DNA of 64,000 nt from BOG-908 sp964244615 (GCA_964244615.1 CAXTJP010000005.1:4434-68433); one strand, 5' to 3'. Shown: positions 15,789-25,448, numbered from the stretch's first letter. Notes: generated by a model from the sequence alone, not told the origin. Made by a program: numbers and translations.

Positions 15789-17681
15789 CTACCGCACGGC
15801 ATGCACCGCCGCGGCTGTCTGCGGCTGGACGGTGAACGTGACCGGCCCTGCGCGCATCAGCGACGTTTGCCCCGCGACACTGTTGCCGTCGAACGAGATG
15901 CCCTGGACGTAGAGGTTGCGATCCTGTCCCGGGGTGCCGTAGGCGTCGTTGAGGAAATTCACGACGACGCTGTGCGCGATGGCCGGGCCGCCGAAACTGC
16001 CGCTCAGGCTGATCGTCTGCGGCGTGGCGCTGGCCTTCGGCGCGGTCACCGTGAAGGTGCCCATGGCGGTTCCGTCCACCGTCACGGACGCCTGCGCGTC
16101 CCCCTGCCAGGCATCCTCGGCGACGGACAGCACCACCGTGTCGGGCTGCTGCAGCGCCGTCTGCACGTTGGTCGTGCCCCTGACGGTCATCCCCGCTGCC
16201 GGCGCCTGGGCGGCGATCCCGTTGTAGCTGAGCGCATCGACGTAGAGGCTCAGGCCGGTCGACGCGTCCGCGGTTGCGGCGCCGTTGATGAAGTTTATGC
16301 CGACCGTGTGGGCGGACGGGCCGAAACTGCCGTTGACGGTGACGGTCTGGGTCTGGCCGTAGCCGTGCAGCGCGGCCGCCATCTGCGTTCCCCCCTGCTG
16401 CACGCCGTCCACGCTGATCGTGTACTTCGCGCTGGCCTTGGGCGCACGGTCCTCGCTGATGTCGAGAACCAGGCTGTCCGGGCCGGTGCCGATGGTGATG
16501 GGGGCCACCGGCCGGGCGCAGAAGTTGAAGGTCTGCGTGCCGTTGAAGTTCTCCGTCAGCGTGGCGTTGTGAACGACGGTGCCGTTGATCGTGGCGCCGA
16601 CGAGGTAGAGGTTGCGGTTGCCGTCGTTGCCGCTCAGATCGTTGGTGTAGGCGACCCCCACCGTGTGCTTGCCGTTTCCGAAATTGCCGTGGATGGTGAA
16701 CGGCTGGACCTGGCCGAGCATGTGGCTGGCGGTGGTCGTCTGCACCTTGCCGCGCGGCTTGCCGTCCACGCTGACGGTGAACTGCGCATCGCCGTCATAG
16801 GCGTCCTCGGCCATCTGCAGCACCAGCGTGTCGAGACCGGCTCCGATCGGCGACGGCACCGGAGGATCGGGCAGCGTCAGCACGGGGGTGGTGTCCACCC
16901 CGTCCGGCGACGAGATCGGCTCCAGGCTGACCGCCGGCACCGTCGGGTCCATCGAGAACGCGCGTATGTAGTCGATGCTGATGCTCGACGACGTGCCGGG
17001 CACCGGAGCGCCCGCCCAGCCCCATTGGTTGGAGACCGCGAGGTTGGCGATCATGTACATGGTCAGCCCCGCCATCGCGGGCGGCATGTCGTGCGGCCAG
17101 CCGAGCAACTGGCCGTCGAACACGTACTGTATGCTGTTGGCGGTCCACAGGAACCCGTAGCGGTGGTAGCCATGGAACAGGTCCACGCCGGTGTCGCTGA
17201 AGCCGCCGCTGCTGTCGGTCGGCGTGTTGGTGTGGGTCCAGTACTCGCTGTCAGTGCCGCTGTTGTTCGGCTGCTCCATGATGTCGATCTCTGGGTAGTA
17301 GCCGCCGAACGGCAGGATCCAGAATGCCGGCCAGAAACCCTGCCCAGCCGGCATCGCGGCGCGCATCTCGAAATAGCCTGCACCCTGGGCGAAGATGCCC
17401 GACGTCTCCAGCATGCCCGACGTGTAGGAAACGCCGCCGGACGGCACGGGGGTCGCCGATATGGTCAGCGCCCCGTTGGCGAAGGTGAACGGCTGCGCCG
17501 GGTTGGCGAGGTCGTAGGGGACGTAGTTCTCTTCCTCGTTGTTGTTGTAGAGCCGGGTGTCGCCGTTCGAGAAGGTGTTGATGAACTGCGACATGTCCGC
17601 CTGCGAACCCATCTCGGCGTCGAAGGTGAGGTGATAGCCGAGGAGAGAGAGGGCTGCGGCAGCGACCAAGGGGGCGGGCAT
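15789..17681 (-). CDS. Secreted GH16 beta-glucanase with three CBM36/60-like modules
   Basis: Protein of 630 aa. Residues 1-15 form a short hydrophobic export-like leader. A glycoside hydrolase 16 domain follows to about residue 265, with the catalytic signature EIDIME (nucleophile E131, acid/base E136) and an aromatic cleft (GFWPAFWILPFGG). The remainder is three related beta-sandwich modules (about 280-385, 390-480, 490-610). Each has DTLVLQMAEDAYDGDAQFTVSVDG-like and GSFGPSAHTVGINFIN-like strands, matching Ca-dependent xylan-binding CBM36/60. It probably cleaves a beta-1,3/1,4-glucan outside the cell. No clear RBS is seen, and a run of seven G follows the start on the plus strand, so the exact start is uncertain. 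Confidence 0.85.
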   Translation of the reverse strand: MPAPLVAAAALSLLGYHLTFDAEMGSQADMSQFINTFSNGDTRLYNNNEEENYVPYDLANPAQPFTFANGALTISATPVPSGGVSYTSGMLETSGIFAQGAGYFEMRAAMPAGQGFWPAFWILPFGGYYPEIDIMEQPNNSGTDSEYWTHTNTPTDSSGGFSDTGVDLFHGYHRYGFLWTANSIQYVFDGQLLGWPHDMPPAMAGLTMYMIANLAVSNQWGWAGAPVPGTSSSISIDYIRAFSMDPTVPAVSLEPISSPDGVDTTPVLTLPDPPVPSPIGAGLDTLVLQMAEDAYDGDAQFTVSVDGKPRGKVQTTTASHMLGQVQPFTIHGNFGNGKHTVGVAYTNDLSGNDGNRNLYLVGATINGTVVHNATLTENFNGTQTFNFCARPVAPITIGTGPDSLVLDISEDRAPKASAKYTISVDGVQQGGTQMAAALHGYGQTQTVTVNGSFGPSAHTVGINFINGAATADASTGLSLYVDALSYNGIAAQAPAAGMTVRGTTNVQTALQQPDTVVLSVAEDAWQGDAQASVTVDGTAMGTFTVTAPKASATPQTISLSGSFGGPAIAHSVVVNFLNDAYGTPGQDRNLYVQGISFDGNSVAGQTSLMRAGPVTFTVQPQTAAAVHAVR

Positions 17682-17807
17682 GTCGGGGGGGCGCCATTGC
17701 TGAAAGAGGGAGGAGGAACGTTCCTGAAACGCGCGAAGGCGCCCAGACCGTCTAACTAACTGTAAACTTGCGGGCGTCTATCTCAATTAGCGCAGCTGGC
17801 GGTCAAG

Positions 17808-19004
17808 TCAAAACGTCGGGATCGGGCTGTCTGGACGCCGGCTAATCCACATCGACACGCCCCACAATGCCAGGCCGCCCAGGGCGAGCGCGCACCCCAC
17901 CCAGCCGGTCGAAGTCCAGCCGTAGCCCGCGGTGATGGCCAGCCCGCCGAGCCAGGGGCCGAGCGCGTTGGCGGCGTTGAAGGCTGAGTGGTTCAGCGCG
18001 GCGGCGAGCGCCTGCGCATCGCCGGCCACGTCCATCAGGCGGATCTGCAGCACGGCGCCGAGGGCCACGCCGAAGCCGATCAGCACCACGTCGGCGCCGA
18101 CCAGCCATGGGCTCGGTGCCGCGAAGGGAAAGGCGGCCAGCGTCACCGCGGACCACAGCAGCAGCCCGCCCGCCGTCGGCATCAGAGCACGGTCCGCCGC
18201 CCAGGGTGCCAGCAGGTTGCCGAGCATCATGCCGATGCCGAACAGGCACAGGAACACCGGCACCACGCCCGGCGTAACGTGGGTGACGTGGACCAGCGTG
18301 GAGGCGAGATAGGTGTAGACGGCGAACATGCCGCCGAAGCCGACCGCGCCCGTCCCCAGCGTCAGCCAGACCTGGCGGCGGCGCAGCGCCCCGAGTTCCC
18401 TGAGCGGGCTTGCCCCATGATGCGCCGTGTCTTCGGGCGCCAGCCTGCCGATCAACGCCACGGTCAGCAGCGCCAGCGCTGTCACCACCCAGAACCCCAT
18501 GCGCCAGCCCGCCGCCTGGCCCAGCCAGTTGGCCGCCGGCACGCCGATCACGGTCGCGACCGTCAGGCCCAGCATAACGCGCGAGACCGCCTGCGTCCGT
18601 CGCTCGACCGGCACCAGCGAGGCGGCGACCAGCGAGGCGATGCCGAAATAGGCGCCGTGCGGCAGCCCGCTCAGGAAGCGGAAAGCCAGCATCCAGCCCA
18701 TGCTCGGCGCCAGCGCGCTCAGCCCGTTGCCCAGCGCGAACAGCACCATCAGCGACAGCAGCAGCGTCTTCCTGGCGAGCCGGGCGGCGAGCACCGCCAG
18801 CAGCGGGGCGCCGACCACCACGCCCAGCGCGTAGGCGCTGATGGCATGCCCCGCCTGCGGCTCGCCGATGTGCAGGCCGGCCGCCATGGACGGCAGCAGG
18901 CTCATGGTCGCAAACTCGGTCGTGCCGATGGCGAACCCGCCCATCGCCAGCGCGAACAGCACCAGCGCCGGCGCCCTGGCACCTGCAAGGGTGGTGGCGC
19001 TCAA
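17808..19004 (-). CDS. MFS transporter, DHA1/AraJ-like drug or sugar efflux type
   Basis: Inner-membrane protein of 398 aa with about 12 hydrophobic segments. The N-terminus GGFAIGTTEFATMSLLPSMAAGL and HAISAYALGVVVGAPLLAVLAARLARK match the DHA1 efflux group (AraJ, YdhP, SotB). No large loops or signature for a specific substrate are present. It is transcribed toward the glucanase gene, 126 bp upstream of it, and diverges from the acyltransferase-ligase gene, so operators at 19149-19191 could affect both. Confidence 0.88.
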   Translation of the reverse strand: MSATTLAGARAPALVLFALAMGGFAIGTTEFATMSLLPSMAAGLHIGEPQAGHAISAYALGVVVGAPLLAVLAARLARKTLLLSLMVLFALGNGLSALAPSMGWMLAFRFLSGLPHGAYFGIASLVAASLVPVERRTQAVSRVMLGLTVATVIGVPAANWLGQAAGWRMGFWVVTALALLTVALIGRLAPEDTAHHGASPLRELGALRRRQVWLTLGTGAVGFGGMFAVYTYLASTLVHVTHVTPGVVPVFLCLFGIGMMLGNLLAPWAADRALMPTAGGLLLWSAVTLAAFPFAAPSPWLVGADVVLIGFGVALGAVLQIRLMDVAGDAQALAAALNHSAFNAANALGPWLGGLAITAGYGWTSTGWVGCALALGGLALWGVSMWISRRPDSPIPTF

Positions 19005-19148
19005 CGCGGGCCTGGCCCGTGGGATGGCATGGTTGGCAAGGTCATCGCCGCTCCGAACCGCCGCCCGACCGCACGGGGCTTGGCTGCCACCGCGCCGGTG
19101 CGGCCTCGCCAGGCCGCACCCCCGTTTCGCCCCGAGCGCACGCAGAAG

Positions 19149-19191
19149 CTTGAACGGCGTTCAAGAATGGCCAGTTTGAACGTTGTTCACG
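19149..19191. promoter_or_regulatory. Two palindromic operators upstream of the acyltransferase-ligase gene
   Basis: CTTGAACGGCGTTCAAG (19149-19165) is a perfect palindrome with 8-bp arms around one central base. A second, imperfect copy TTTGAACGTTGTTCACG lies at 19175-19191. Their centres are 26 bp apart, and the second ends 7 bp before the start codon at 19199. The size and symmetry fit a TetR-family repressor, and a TetR gene lies at the far end of the controlled gene. Confidence 0.65.
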
Positions 19192-19198
19192 AAAGGCC

Positions 19199-22100
19199 AT
19201 GATCATGTCGCTGCTCGCCTCCCGCCGCCTCGGCCCGCTGCTGGTCACCCAGACGCTCGGCGCCGTCAACGACAACCTGTTCAAGAACGCGCTCGTGGTG
19301 CTGATCTTGTTCCGCGCCGCGCATGGGGGCGGGGCCCTGGTCGCGCTGGCGGGCGGGGTGTTCATCCTGCCTTACGTGCTGCTCTCGGCGACGGCGGGCC
19401 AGGTGGCCGACCGGTTCGAGAAGCGTCGGCTGATCCTGCTGGTCAAGGCGGCCGAGCTGGCGCTGATGGTGCTGGCGGCCGCGGGGTTCCTGCTCGGCAG
19501 CACGCCGGCGCTGTTCGCGGTGCTGTTCGGCCTGGGCGTGCAGGCCACGTTCTTCGGCCCGCTGAAATACGGCATCCTGCCGCAGCATCTGGCCGAGCAC
19601 GAGCTGGTCGCCGGCAACGGCCTGGTCGAGGCGGGCACGTTCGGCGGCATCCTGGCCGGCACCGTCGCCGGCCCGCTGCTGTTCGGTCTCGACCACGGCG
19701 CGGCCCTGGTCTCGGCCGCCGGGCTCGCGGTGGCGGCGGCCGGCCTGGCCAGCGCCGCCCTGATCCGCCCGGCGCCGTCGCAGGCGCCCGGCCTGCGCAT
19801 CGGCTGGAACCTGCCGCGCGAGACGGCGTCGCTGCTGGCGGCGGCGCGCGGCCACCGCGCGGTGTGGCTGTGCATCCTGGGGCTGAGCTGGTTCTGGGTG
19901 GTGGGCGCCACCTTCCTGGCCGAACTGCCGACGCTGGTGCGCGACGCGCTGGGGGCCGCGGGGCCGATGTTCACCCTGTTGCTCGCGGTGTTCTCGGTCG
20001 GCGTCGGCCTGGGCTCGATGGCCTGCGGGCGGCTGCTGCGCGGCGAGGTCTCGGCCCGGCTGGTGCCGTTCGCGGCACTCGGGCTCTCGGTGTTCCTGTG
20101 GGACTTCGCCCACGTCGTGGGCCACGCGCAGGGCCTGGGCAGCGTCAACGCCGTGCTGCACAGCCCGCGCGGCTGGCGCATGCTGGCCGATTTGCTGCTG
20201 CTGGCCGCCAGCGGCGGGCTCTACTCGGTGCCGCTCTACGCCATCATCCAGGAGCGCTCGCCCGCCAGCCACCTGTCGCGCATGATCGCGGCCAACAACG
20301 TGGTCAACGCCGCCGCCATGGCGCTGGCCGCCGGCGCCACCGCGCTGCTGGCGCTGGCCGGCGTCGCCCCGGCGACCATCCTGCTGGCGGCGGCCGCGGC
20401 CAACCTGGCCGTGGCGCTGTGGATCGTGCGCATCCTGCCGCAGGAGACGATGCGCGGCGTGTTCCGCTGGTATTTCCGCACCTTCCACCGTCTGCGCCTG
20501 TCGGGGCTGGAGAACCTGCCCGCACCCGGCACCCGCATGGTCCTCGTGGTCAACCACCAGAGCTTCCTCGATGGCTGCTTCGTCGCCGCCTTCCTGCCGA
20601 ACGCGCCGACCTTCGCGGTGAACGTGCACATCGCGAAACGCTGGTGGGCCCGGCCGTTCCTGGCCGCGGTGCGCCACTTCACCATCGACCCGGTCAACCC
20701 GTTCAGCGCACGCGCCATGGTGCACGCGGTGCGCGAGGGCCAGAACCTGGTGATCTTCCCCGAGGGCCGCATCACCGTCACCGGCGCGCTGATGAAGATG
20801 TACGAGGGCGCCGGCATGGTTGCCGACCGCGCCGGCGCGACCATCGTGCCGGTGCGCATCGACGGTCTGCAGTTCACGAAGTTCTCGCGCATGGGCGGCG
20901 TGGTGAAGCGGCGCTGGTTCCCGCCGCTGTCGCTGACGGTGCTGCCGCCGGTGGCAATCGACGTGGACCCCGCCCTGATGGGCCGTGCACGACGACGCGC
21001 GGTCGGCGCCCTGCTGCAGGGCACGATGGAGCAATGCGCGTTCGCCACCGCCGACACCGGCCGCTCGCTGTTCGCGGCCCTGCTCGACGCGCGTGACCGT
21101 TTCGGCGCCGGCATGCCGGTCGTCGAGGACACCGCGCGTGCGCCGCTGAGCTACGGCCGCGTGCTGCTGGGCGCCACCGTGCTGGGCCGTCGCCTGGCGC
21201 AGGAGGCGCCGCAAGGCGGCCAGCTCGGCGTGATGCTGCCCAACGCCGCCGGCGCGGTGGTCACCTTCATGGCGCTGCAGGCGTTCGGCCGGGTGCCGGC
21301 CATGCTGAACTTTTCCGCGGGCGCCGAAGCCATGCTGGCCGCCTGCGCGGCCGCCCAGGTGCAGGTGGTGCTGTCGTCACGCGCCTTTGTCGAGCGCGGC
21401 AAGCTCGGGCCGGTGGTCGCGCGCATGGAACGGCAGGTGCGGTTCGTCTGGCTGGAGGATGTGCGCGCGCAGTTCGGCCTGATCGCGAAGCTGCGCGGCT
21501 GGATCGACGCCAGACGCGCGCGGCGCCTGCCGGGCGCGCGGTTGGACGCGGGTTCGCCGGCGGTGGTGCTGTTCACCAGCGGGTCGGAGGGTGCCCCGAA
21601 AGGCGTGGTGCTGAGCCACCGCAACATCCTGTCCAACATCGCGCAGGTCGCCTCGGTGATCGACTTCAACGCGTCCGACCGCGTGTTCAACGCCATGCCG
21701 ATGTTCCACTCCTTCGGCCTGACAGGGGCGACCCTGCTGCCGCTGCTGTCCGGCGTGCGCACCTTCTACTACCCCTCGCCGCTGCATTACCGGATCGTGC
21801 CCGAACTGATCTACGACACCGACAGCACCATCGCCTTCGGCACCGACACGTTCCTGACCGGCTGGGCCCGCTTCGCGCACGCCTACGATTTCTACCGGAT
21901 GCGCTACATCTTTTCCGGCGCCGAAAAGGTGCGCGAGGAAACCCGCACGCTCTACGCCGAACGGTTCGGCGTGCGCGTGCTGGAAGGCTACGGCGCCACC
22001 GAGACCTCGCCCGTGCTGGCGCTGAACACGCCGATGCACAGCCGCCCCGGCAGCGCCGGCCGCCTGCTGCCCGGCCTGCAGCATCGCCTCGATCCGGTAG

Positions 22101-22630
22101 AGGGCATCGCGCAGGGCGGGCGCCTGGTGGTGCGCGGCCCCAACGTGATGCTCGGCTACCTGCGCACCACCGCCCCCGGCGTGCTCGAAACCCTGCCCGA
22201 CGGCTGGTACGACACCGGCGACGTCTGCACCGTGCAGGACGGCTTCGTCACCATCCACGCCCGCGCCAAGCGCTTCGCCAAGATCGCCGGCGAGATGGTC
22301 TCCATGCCCGCCGCCGAGGCGCTGGCCGCCAGCCTGTGGCCCGGCGCGGCACACGCCGTGGTGGCCATCCCGGACGCGCGCAAGGGCGAAGCGCTGGTGC
22401 TGCTGACGACCGAGCAGGACGCCGCCGTGGGCGCGCTGCTGGCGCATGCGCGCGAACACGGTGCGGCCGAGATCGCCGTGCCCCGCACGATGCGGGTGGT
22501 GGAGGCTTTGCCGCTGCTGGGTACGGGCAAGGTCGATTACGTTACGGCGACGCGGGTGGCGGGGGAGGGAAGGCCAGGGGCTCTGCCCCTGGACCCCGCC
22601 AAGGACAAGTCCTTGGAACCTGTCCGTTGA
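19199..22630 (+). CDS. Three-domain MFS-acyltransferase-acyl-ACP synthetase (Aas/LplT-like)
   Basis: Protein of 1,143 aa with three parts. Residues about 1-410 are an LplT-like MFS module (LGPLLVTQTLGAVNDNLFKNALVV). Residues about 430-620 are a PlsC-type acyltransferase with NHQSFLDG (an H-x4-D box) and FPEGRITVTG. Residues about 640-1,140 are an AMP-forming ligase with LFTSGSEGAPKGVVLSH and GYGATETSPVLALN. Together they would flip and reacylate lysophospholipids. GAAAGG precedes the ATG, and two operator palindromes overlap the leader. The last about 20 residues (LPLDPAKDKSLEP) are encoded by a palindromic repeat, so the native stop was probably displaced. Confidence 0.93.
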   Translation: MIMSLLASRRLGPLLVTQTLGAVNDNLFKNALVVLILFRAAHGGGALVALAGGVFILPYVLLSATAGQVADRFEKRRLILLVKAAELALMVLAAAGFLLGSTPALFAVLFGLGVQATFFGPLKYGILPQHLAEHELVAGNGLVEAGTFGGILAGTVAGPLLFGLDHGAALVSAAGLAVAAAGLASAALIRPAPSQAPGLRIGWNLPRETASLLAAARGHRAVWLCILGLSWFWVVGATFLAELPTLVRDALGAAGPMFTLLLAVFSVGVGLGSMACGRLLRGEVSARLVPFAALGLSVFLWDFAHVVGHAQGLGSVNAVLHSPRGWRMLADLLLLAASGGLYSVPLYAIIQERSPASHLSRMIAANNVVNAAAMALAAGATALLALAGVAPATILLAAAAANLAVALWIVRILPQETMRGVFRWYFRTFHRLRLSGLENLPAPGTRMVLVVNHQSFLDGCFVAAFLPNAPTFAVNVHIAKRWWARPFLAAVRHFTIDPVNPFSARAMVHAVREGQNLVIFPEGRITVTGALMKMYEGAGMVADRAGATIVPVRIDGLQFTKFSRMGGVVKRRWFPPLSLTVLPPVAIDVDPALMGRARRRAVGALLQGTMEQCAFATADTGRSLFAALLDARDRFGAGMPVVEDTARAPLSYGRVLLGATVLGRRLAQEAPQGGQLGVMLPNAAGAVVTFMALQAFGRVPAMLNFSAGAEAMLAACAAAQVQVVLSSRAFVERGKLGPVVARMERQVRFVWLEDVRAQFGLIAKLRGWIDARRARRLPGARLDAGSPAVVLFTSGSEGAPKGVVLSHRNILSNIAQVASVIDFNASDRVFNAMPMFHSFGLTGATLLPLLSGVRTFYYPSPLHYRIVPELIYDTDSTIAFGTDTFLTGWARFAHAYDFYRMRYIFSGAEKVREETRTLYAERFGVRVLEGYGATETSPVLALNTPMHSRPGSAGRLLPGLQHRLDPVEGIAQGGRLVVRGPNVMLGYLRTTAPGVLETLPDGWYDTGDVCTVQDGFVTIHARAKRFAKIAGEMVSMPAAEALAASLWPGAAHAVVAIPDARKGEALVLLTTEQDAAVGALLAHAREHGAAEIAVPRTMRVVEALPLLGTGKVDYVTATRVAGEGRPGALPLDPAKDKSLEPVR
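22574..22616. repeat. Double-palindrome repeat within the 3' end of the aas-like gene
   Basis: Two hairpins sit in tandem: CCAGGGGCTCTGCCCCTGG (22574-22592) and CCAAGGACAAGTCCTTGG (22599-22616). They are in coding frame with the aas-like gene, whose stop follows at 22628. The pattern looks like a dispersed intergenic element that became coding. It may still act as a terminator or mRNA-stabilising structure. Confidence 0.7.
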
Positions 22631-22653
22631 GGCGGTGGTGGGTGTAGCGCGTT

Positions 22654-23277
22654 TTACGCAAGTCCCCTCGCCATGGCCGCAACCACCAGCCTCACCTGCG
22701 CCCGCAGCAGCGCCATCGGCATCTCCGCCACCTTCTCGTCCAGCCCCAGATCCACCATGCCGTGCACCGCGGCGAACACCGTGCGGGCCAGGACCATGGC
22801 CTGACGCTCCTTCATCTGCGGCTGAAGCGCGCGCAGCGGGCCTTCTATCTGCGCGAACGCGCCGGCCTGGCGTTCGGCGTACCAGGCGGGGATGGCGTGC
22901 CCTGCCGGCATGCGGTGCTCGAACAGCGCGCGCCAGCGGTTTCGGTGGGTGGCGGCGTAGTCGAGGTAGGCGGCGGCCAGGCGGTTCAGGTGGTCGGCGG
23001 GGGTTTTGCCGGCGCCGGCGGTGCGCAGCGCCGTCTCGATCTGGTCCAGCGTGCGGCCGTGCACCGCCAGCACCAGCGCGTCCAGGTCCGGGAACACGCC
23101 GTAGATCGCCCCGACCGAGCAGCCGACCGTGTCGGCCAGGCTGCGGGCGCGCAGGTTGGTCAGGCCGACGCCCACGATCTCCGCCTCGGCTGCCGTCACC
23201 AGCCTGTCGTGCAGCGCTTGGTGCCGGGCCTGCGTGGAGGATCGTTTCGGACGTTCGGACCTGTCCTGGACATTCAT
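22654..23277 (-). CDS. TetR/AcrR family transcriptional regulator
   Basis: Protein of 207 aa. The N-terminal HTH is at about residues 25-70 (LVTAAEAEIVGVGLTNLRARSLADTVGCSVGAIYGVFPDLDALV). The C-terminal ligand-binding helices carry HRNRWRALFEHRMP, resembling the WHG-type TetR C-domain. It is convergent with the aas-like gene, 24 bp from its stop. It is the best local candidate for the palindromes at 19149-19191, although no copy of that palindrome is seen at its own promoter. The effector could be an acyl-CoA or other lipid (inference). Confidence 0.9.
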   Translation of the reverse strand: MNVQDRSERPKRSSTQARHQALHDRLVTAAEAEIVGVGLTNLRARSLADTVGCSVGAIYGVFPDLDALVLAVHGRTLDQIETALRTAGAGKTPADHLNRLAAAYLDYAATHRNRWRALFEHRMPAGHAIPAWYAERQAGAFAQIEGPLRALQPQMKERQAMVLARTVFAAVHGMVDLGLDEKVAEMPMALLRAQVRLVVAAMARGLA

Positions 23278-23417
23278 GGATGCGCGGGTCCGTCATTGCC
23301 GGTCCGAGGGGCTGGCGCCTGGCGATCCTCTATCAGCCCGTGCGCGAAGTCCACGTGATCCTGCGGGGGTGCCTCGCCCGCTTGACCCTGGCCGCCGCTT
23401 GCGCCGACGCTGGCGCC

Positions 23418-25439
23418 ATGAACAATCCGCTGCTCGCCCCCTGGTCCACGCCGTTCGAGGCGCCGCCGTTCGACACCATCCGCCCGGAACACTTCGTGCC
23501 CGCCTTCCAGCAGGCGATGGCGGACCACCTGGCCGAGATCGAGGCCATCGGGTCGGACCCGGCACCCCCGAGCTTTGCCAACACCATCGAGGCGCTGCAG
23601 CGCAGCGGGCGCGCGCTGGACCGGATCGGCCTCGTGTTCTCCAACCTGGTGTCGAGCCAGGGCGGCGCGGCGCTGGACGCGATCGACCTGGAACTCTCGC
23701 CCATCCTGGCGCGGCACGGCACGCGCGTCTCGCTGGACCCGGCGGTGTTCGCCCGCATCGGCGCCCTGCACGCGGCGCGCGAGACGCTGGGGCTGGCCGA
23801 GGACCAGCTTCGCCTGCTGGACCGCCTGCATCTCGGCCGGGTGCGCAGCGGCGCCGCCCTGCCGCCGGAGGGGCGGGCGCGCATGGGCGAGATCTCCGAA
23901 CGGCTGGCGGTGCTGCACACGCTGTTCGGCCAGAACGTTCTGCACGACGAGAACGCCTGGCACCTTTCGCTGGGCGAGGCCGACCTCGACGGTCTGCCGG
24001 CCTTCGTGCGCGACGGCGCCCGGCAGGCCGCCGCCGAGCGCGGGCTGGACGGCTACGCCATCACCCTGTCGCGCTCACTGATCGAGCCGTTCCTCGGCTT
24101 CTCCACCCGTCGCGACCTGCGACAGGCGGCGTACGAGGCCTGGATCGCCCGCGGCACCCATCCCGGCGACCACGACAACACCGCGCTGATCCCGGAAATC
24201 CTGTCGCTGCGGGCCGAGCGCGCCCGGCTGCTCGGCCACGACAGTTTCGCGTCGTTCCGCCTGGCCGACACCATGGCCGGCACGCCCGAGGCAGCGCATG
24301 GTCTGCTGGAGCGCGTCTGGGGGCCGGCCCGCCGCCGCGCCACCGTGGAACGCGACCGCCTGCTGCAGGCCGCGCGCGCGGAAGGCTTCAACGGCGAGCT
24401 GGCGGCCTGGGACTGGCGCTACTACGCCGAGCGTGTGCGCGCGGCCGACTACGACCTCGACGAGGCCGAGATCAAGCCGTACTTCGTGCTGGAAAACATC
24501 CAGCGCGCCGCCTTCGACACCGCCGGCCGCCTGTTCGGCCTGAGCTTCACGCCACGCCCCGACGTGCCGGTCTACCACCCCGACGTGCGCGCCTTCGAGG
24601 TGCGCGACGCCGCGGGCCACGTCGGCCTGTTCCTGGCCGACCATTACGCCCGCGCCGACAAGCGCTCCGGCGCCTGGATGAGCAGCTTGCGCGACCAGGA
24701 GTCGATGGACGGCGACGTCTCGCCGATCATCGTCAACAACAACAACTTCGCCAGGTCCGAGCCGACGCTGCTGAGCTTCGACGACGCGCGCACGCTGTTC
24801 CACGAGTTCGGCCACGCGCTGCACGGCCTGCTGAGCCGGGTGCGCTACCCGACGCAATCCGGCACCCAGGTCAAGCGCGACTTCGTCGAGTTCCCCTCGC
24901 AGGTCTACGAGCACTGGTTCGCGCTGCCGGAGACGCTGCGGACTTACGCGCTGCACCACGAGACCGGCGCGCCGATCCCCGAGGCGCTGATCGGCCGGCT
25001 GCTGGCCGCACGCTGCTTCAACCAGGGCTTCGCCACGGTCGAGTACACCGCGGCGGCGCTGATCGACATGGCGCTGCACAGCCACCCGGACCCGCAGGCG
25101 CTCGACCTGCCGGCCTTCGAGGCGGCGTTCCTCGAACGGATCGGCATGCCAGCGGAGATCGGCATCCGCCATAGGCCGGCGCATTTCCAGCACCTGTTCG
25201 CCGGCGGCGGCTACGCGGCGGGCTACTACTCGTACATGTGGGCCGAGGTGCTGGACGCCGACGGCTTCGAGGCGTTCCGCGAGGCCGGCGACCCGTTCGA
25301 CCCCGCCACCGCGTCCCGGCTGCGCGCCATCCTGAGCGCCGGCGACGCGCGCGATCCGATGCAGCTCTACGTCGATTTCCGCGGCCGCGCCCCCGGCATC
25401 GACGCCCTCCTGCGGGGCCGCGACCTGATCGCGGCCTGA
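23418..25439 (+). CDS. M3 family metallopeptidase (oligopeptidase A / Dcp-like)
   Basis: Cytoplasmic zinc oligopeptidase of 673 aa, the normal family length. It begins NPLLAPWSTPFEAPPFDTIRPEHFVPAF as in OpdA/Dcp. The zinc site HEFGHALH is seen at about residue 457, with the downstream acidic ligand in FVEFPSQVYEHW. It degrades short peptides, including cleaved signal peptides. The ATG at 23418 was chosen by homology; the frame is open far upstream but only by reading through antisense TetR DNA. No paralogue or regulator is nearby. Confidence 0.93.
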   Translation: MNNPLLAPWSTPFEAPPFDTIRPEHFVPAFQQAMADHLAEIEAIGSDPAPPSFANTIEALQRSGRALDRIGLVFSNLVSSQGGAALDAIDLELSPILARHGTRVSLDPAVFARIGALHAARETLGLAEDQLRLLDRLHLGRVRSGAALPPEGRARMGEISERLAVLHTLFGQNVLHDENAWHLSLGEADLDGLPAFVRDGARQAAAERGLDGYAITLSRSLIEPFLGFSTRRDLRQAAYEAWIARGTHPGDHDNTALIPEILSLRAERARLLGHDSFASFRLADTMAGTPEAAHGLLERVWGPARRRATVERDRLLQAARAEGFNGELAAWDWRYYAERVRAADYDLDEAEIKPYFVLENIQRAAFDTAGRLFGLSFTPRPDVPVYHPDVRAFEVRDAAGHVGLFLADHYARADKRSGAWMSSLRDQESMDGDVSPIIVNNNNFARSEPTLLSFDDARTLFHEFGHALHGLLSRVRYPTQSGTQVKRDFVEFPSQVYEHWFALPETLRTYALHHETGAPIPEALIGRLLAARCFNQGFATVEYTAAALIDMALHSHPDPQALDLPAFEAAFLERIGMPAEIGIRHRPAHFQHLFAGGGYAAGYYSYMWAEVLDADGFEAFREAGDPFDPATASRLRAILSAGDARDPMQLYVDFRGRAPGIDALLRGRDLIAA

Positions 25440-25448
25440 GCGCCGGGC

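Noticed and set aside
22446..23417. Long N-terminal extension of the M3 peptidase
   Set aside because: It is antisense to the TetR gene and Pro/Arg/Ala-rich; the family start is at 23418.
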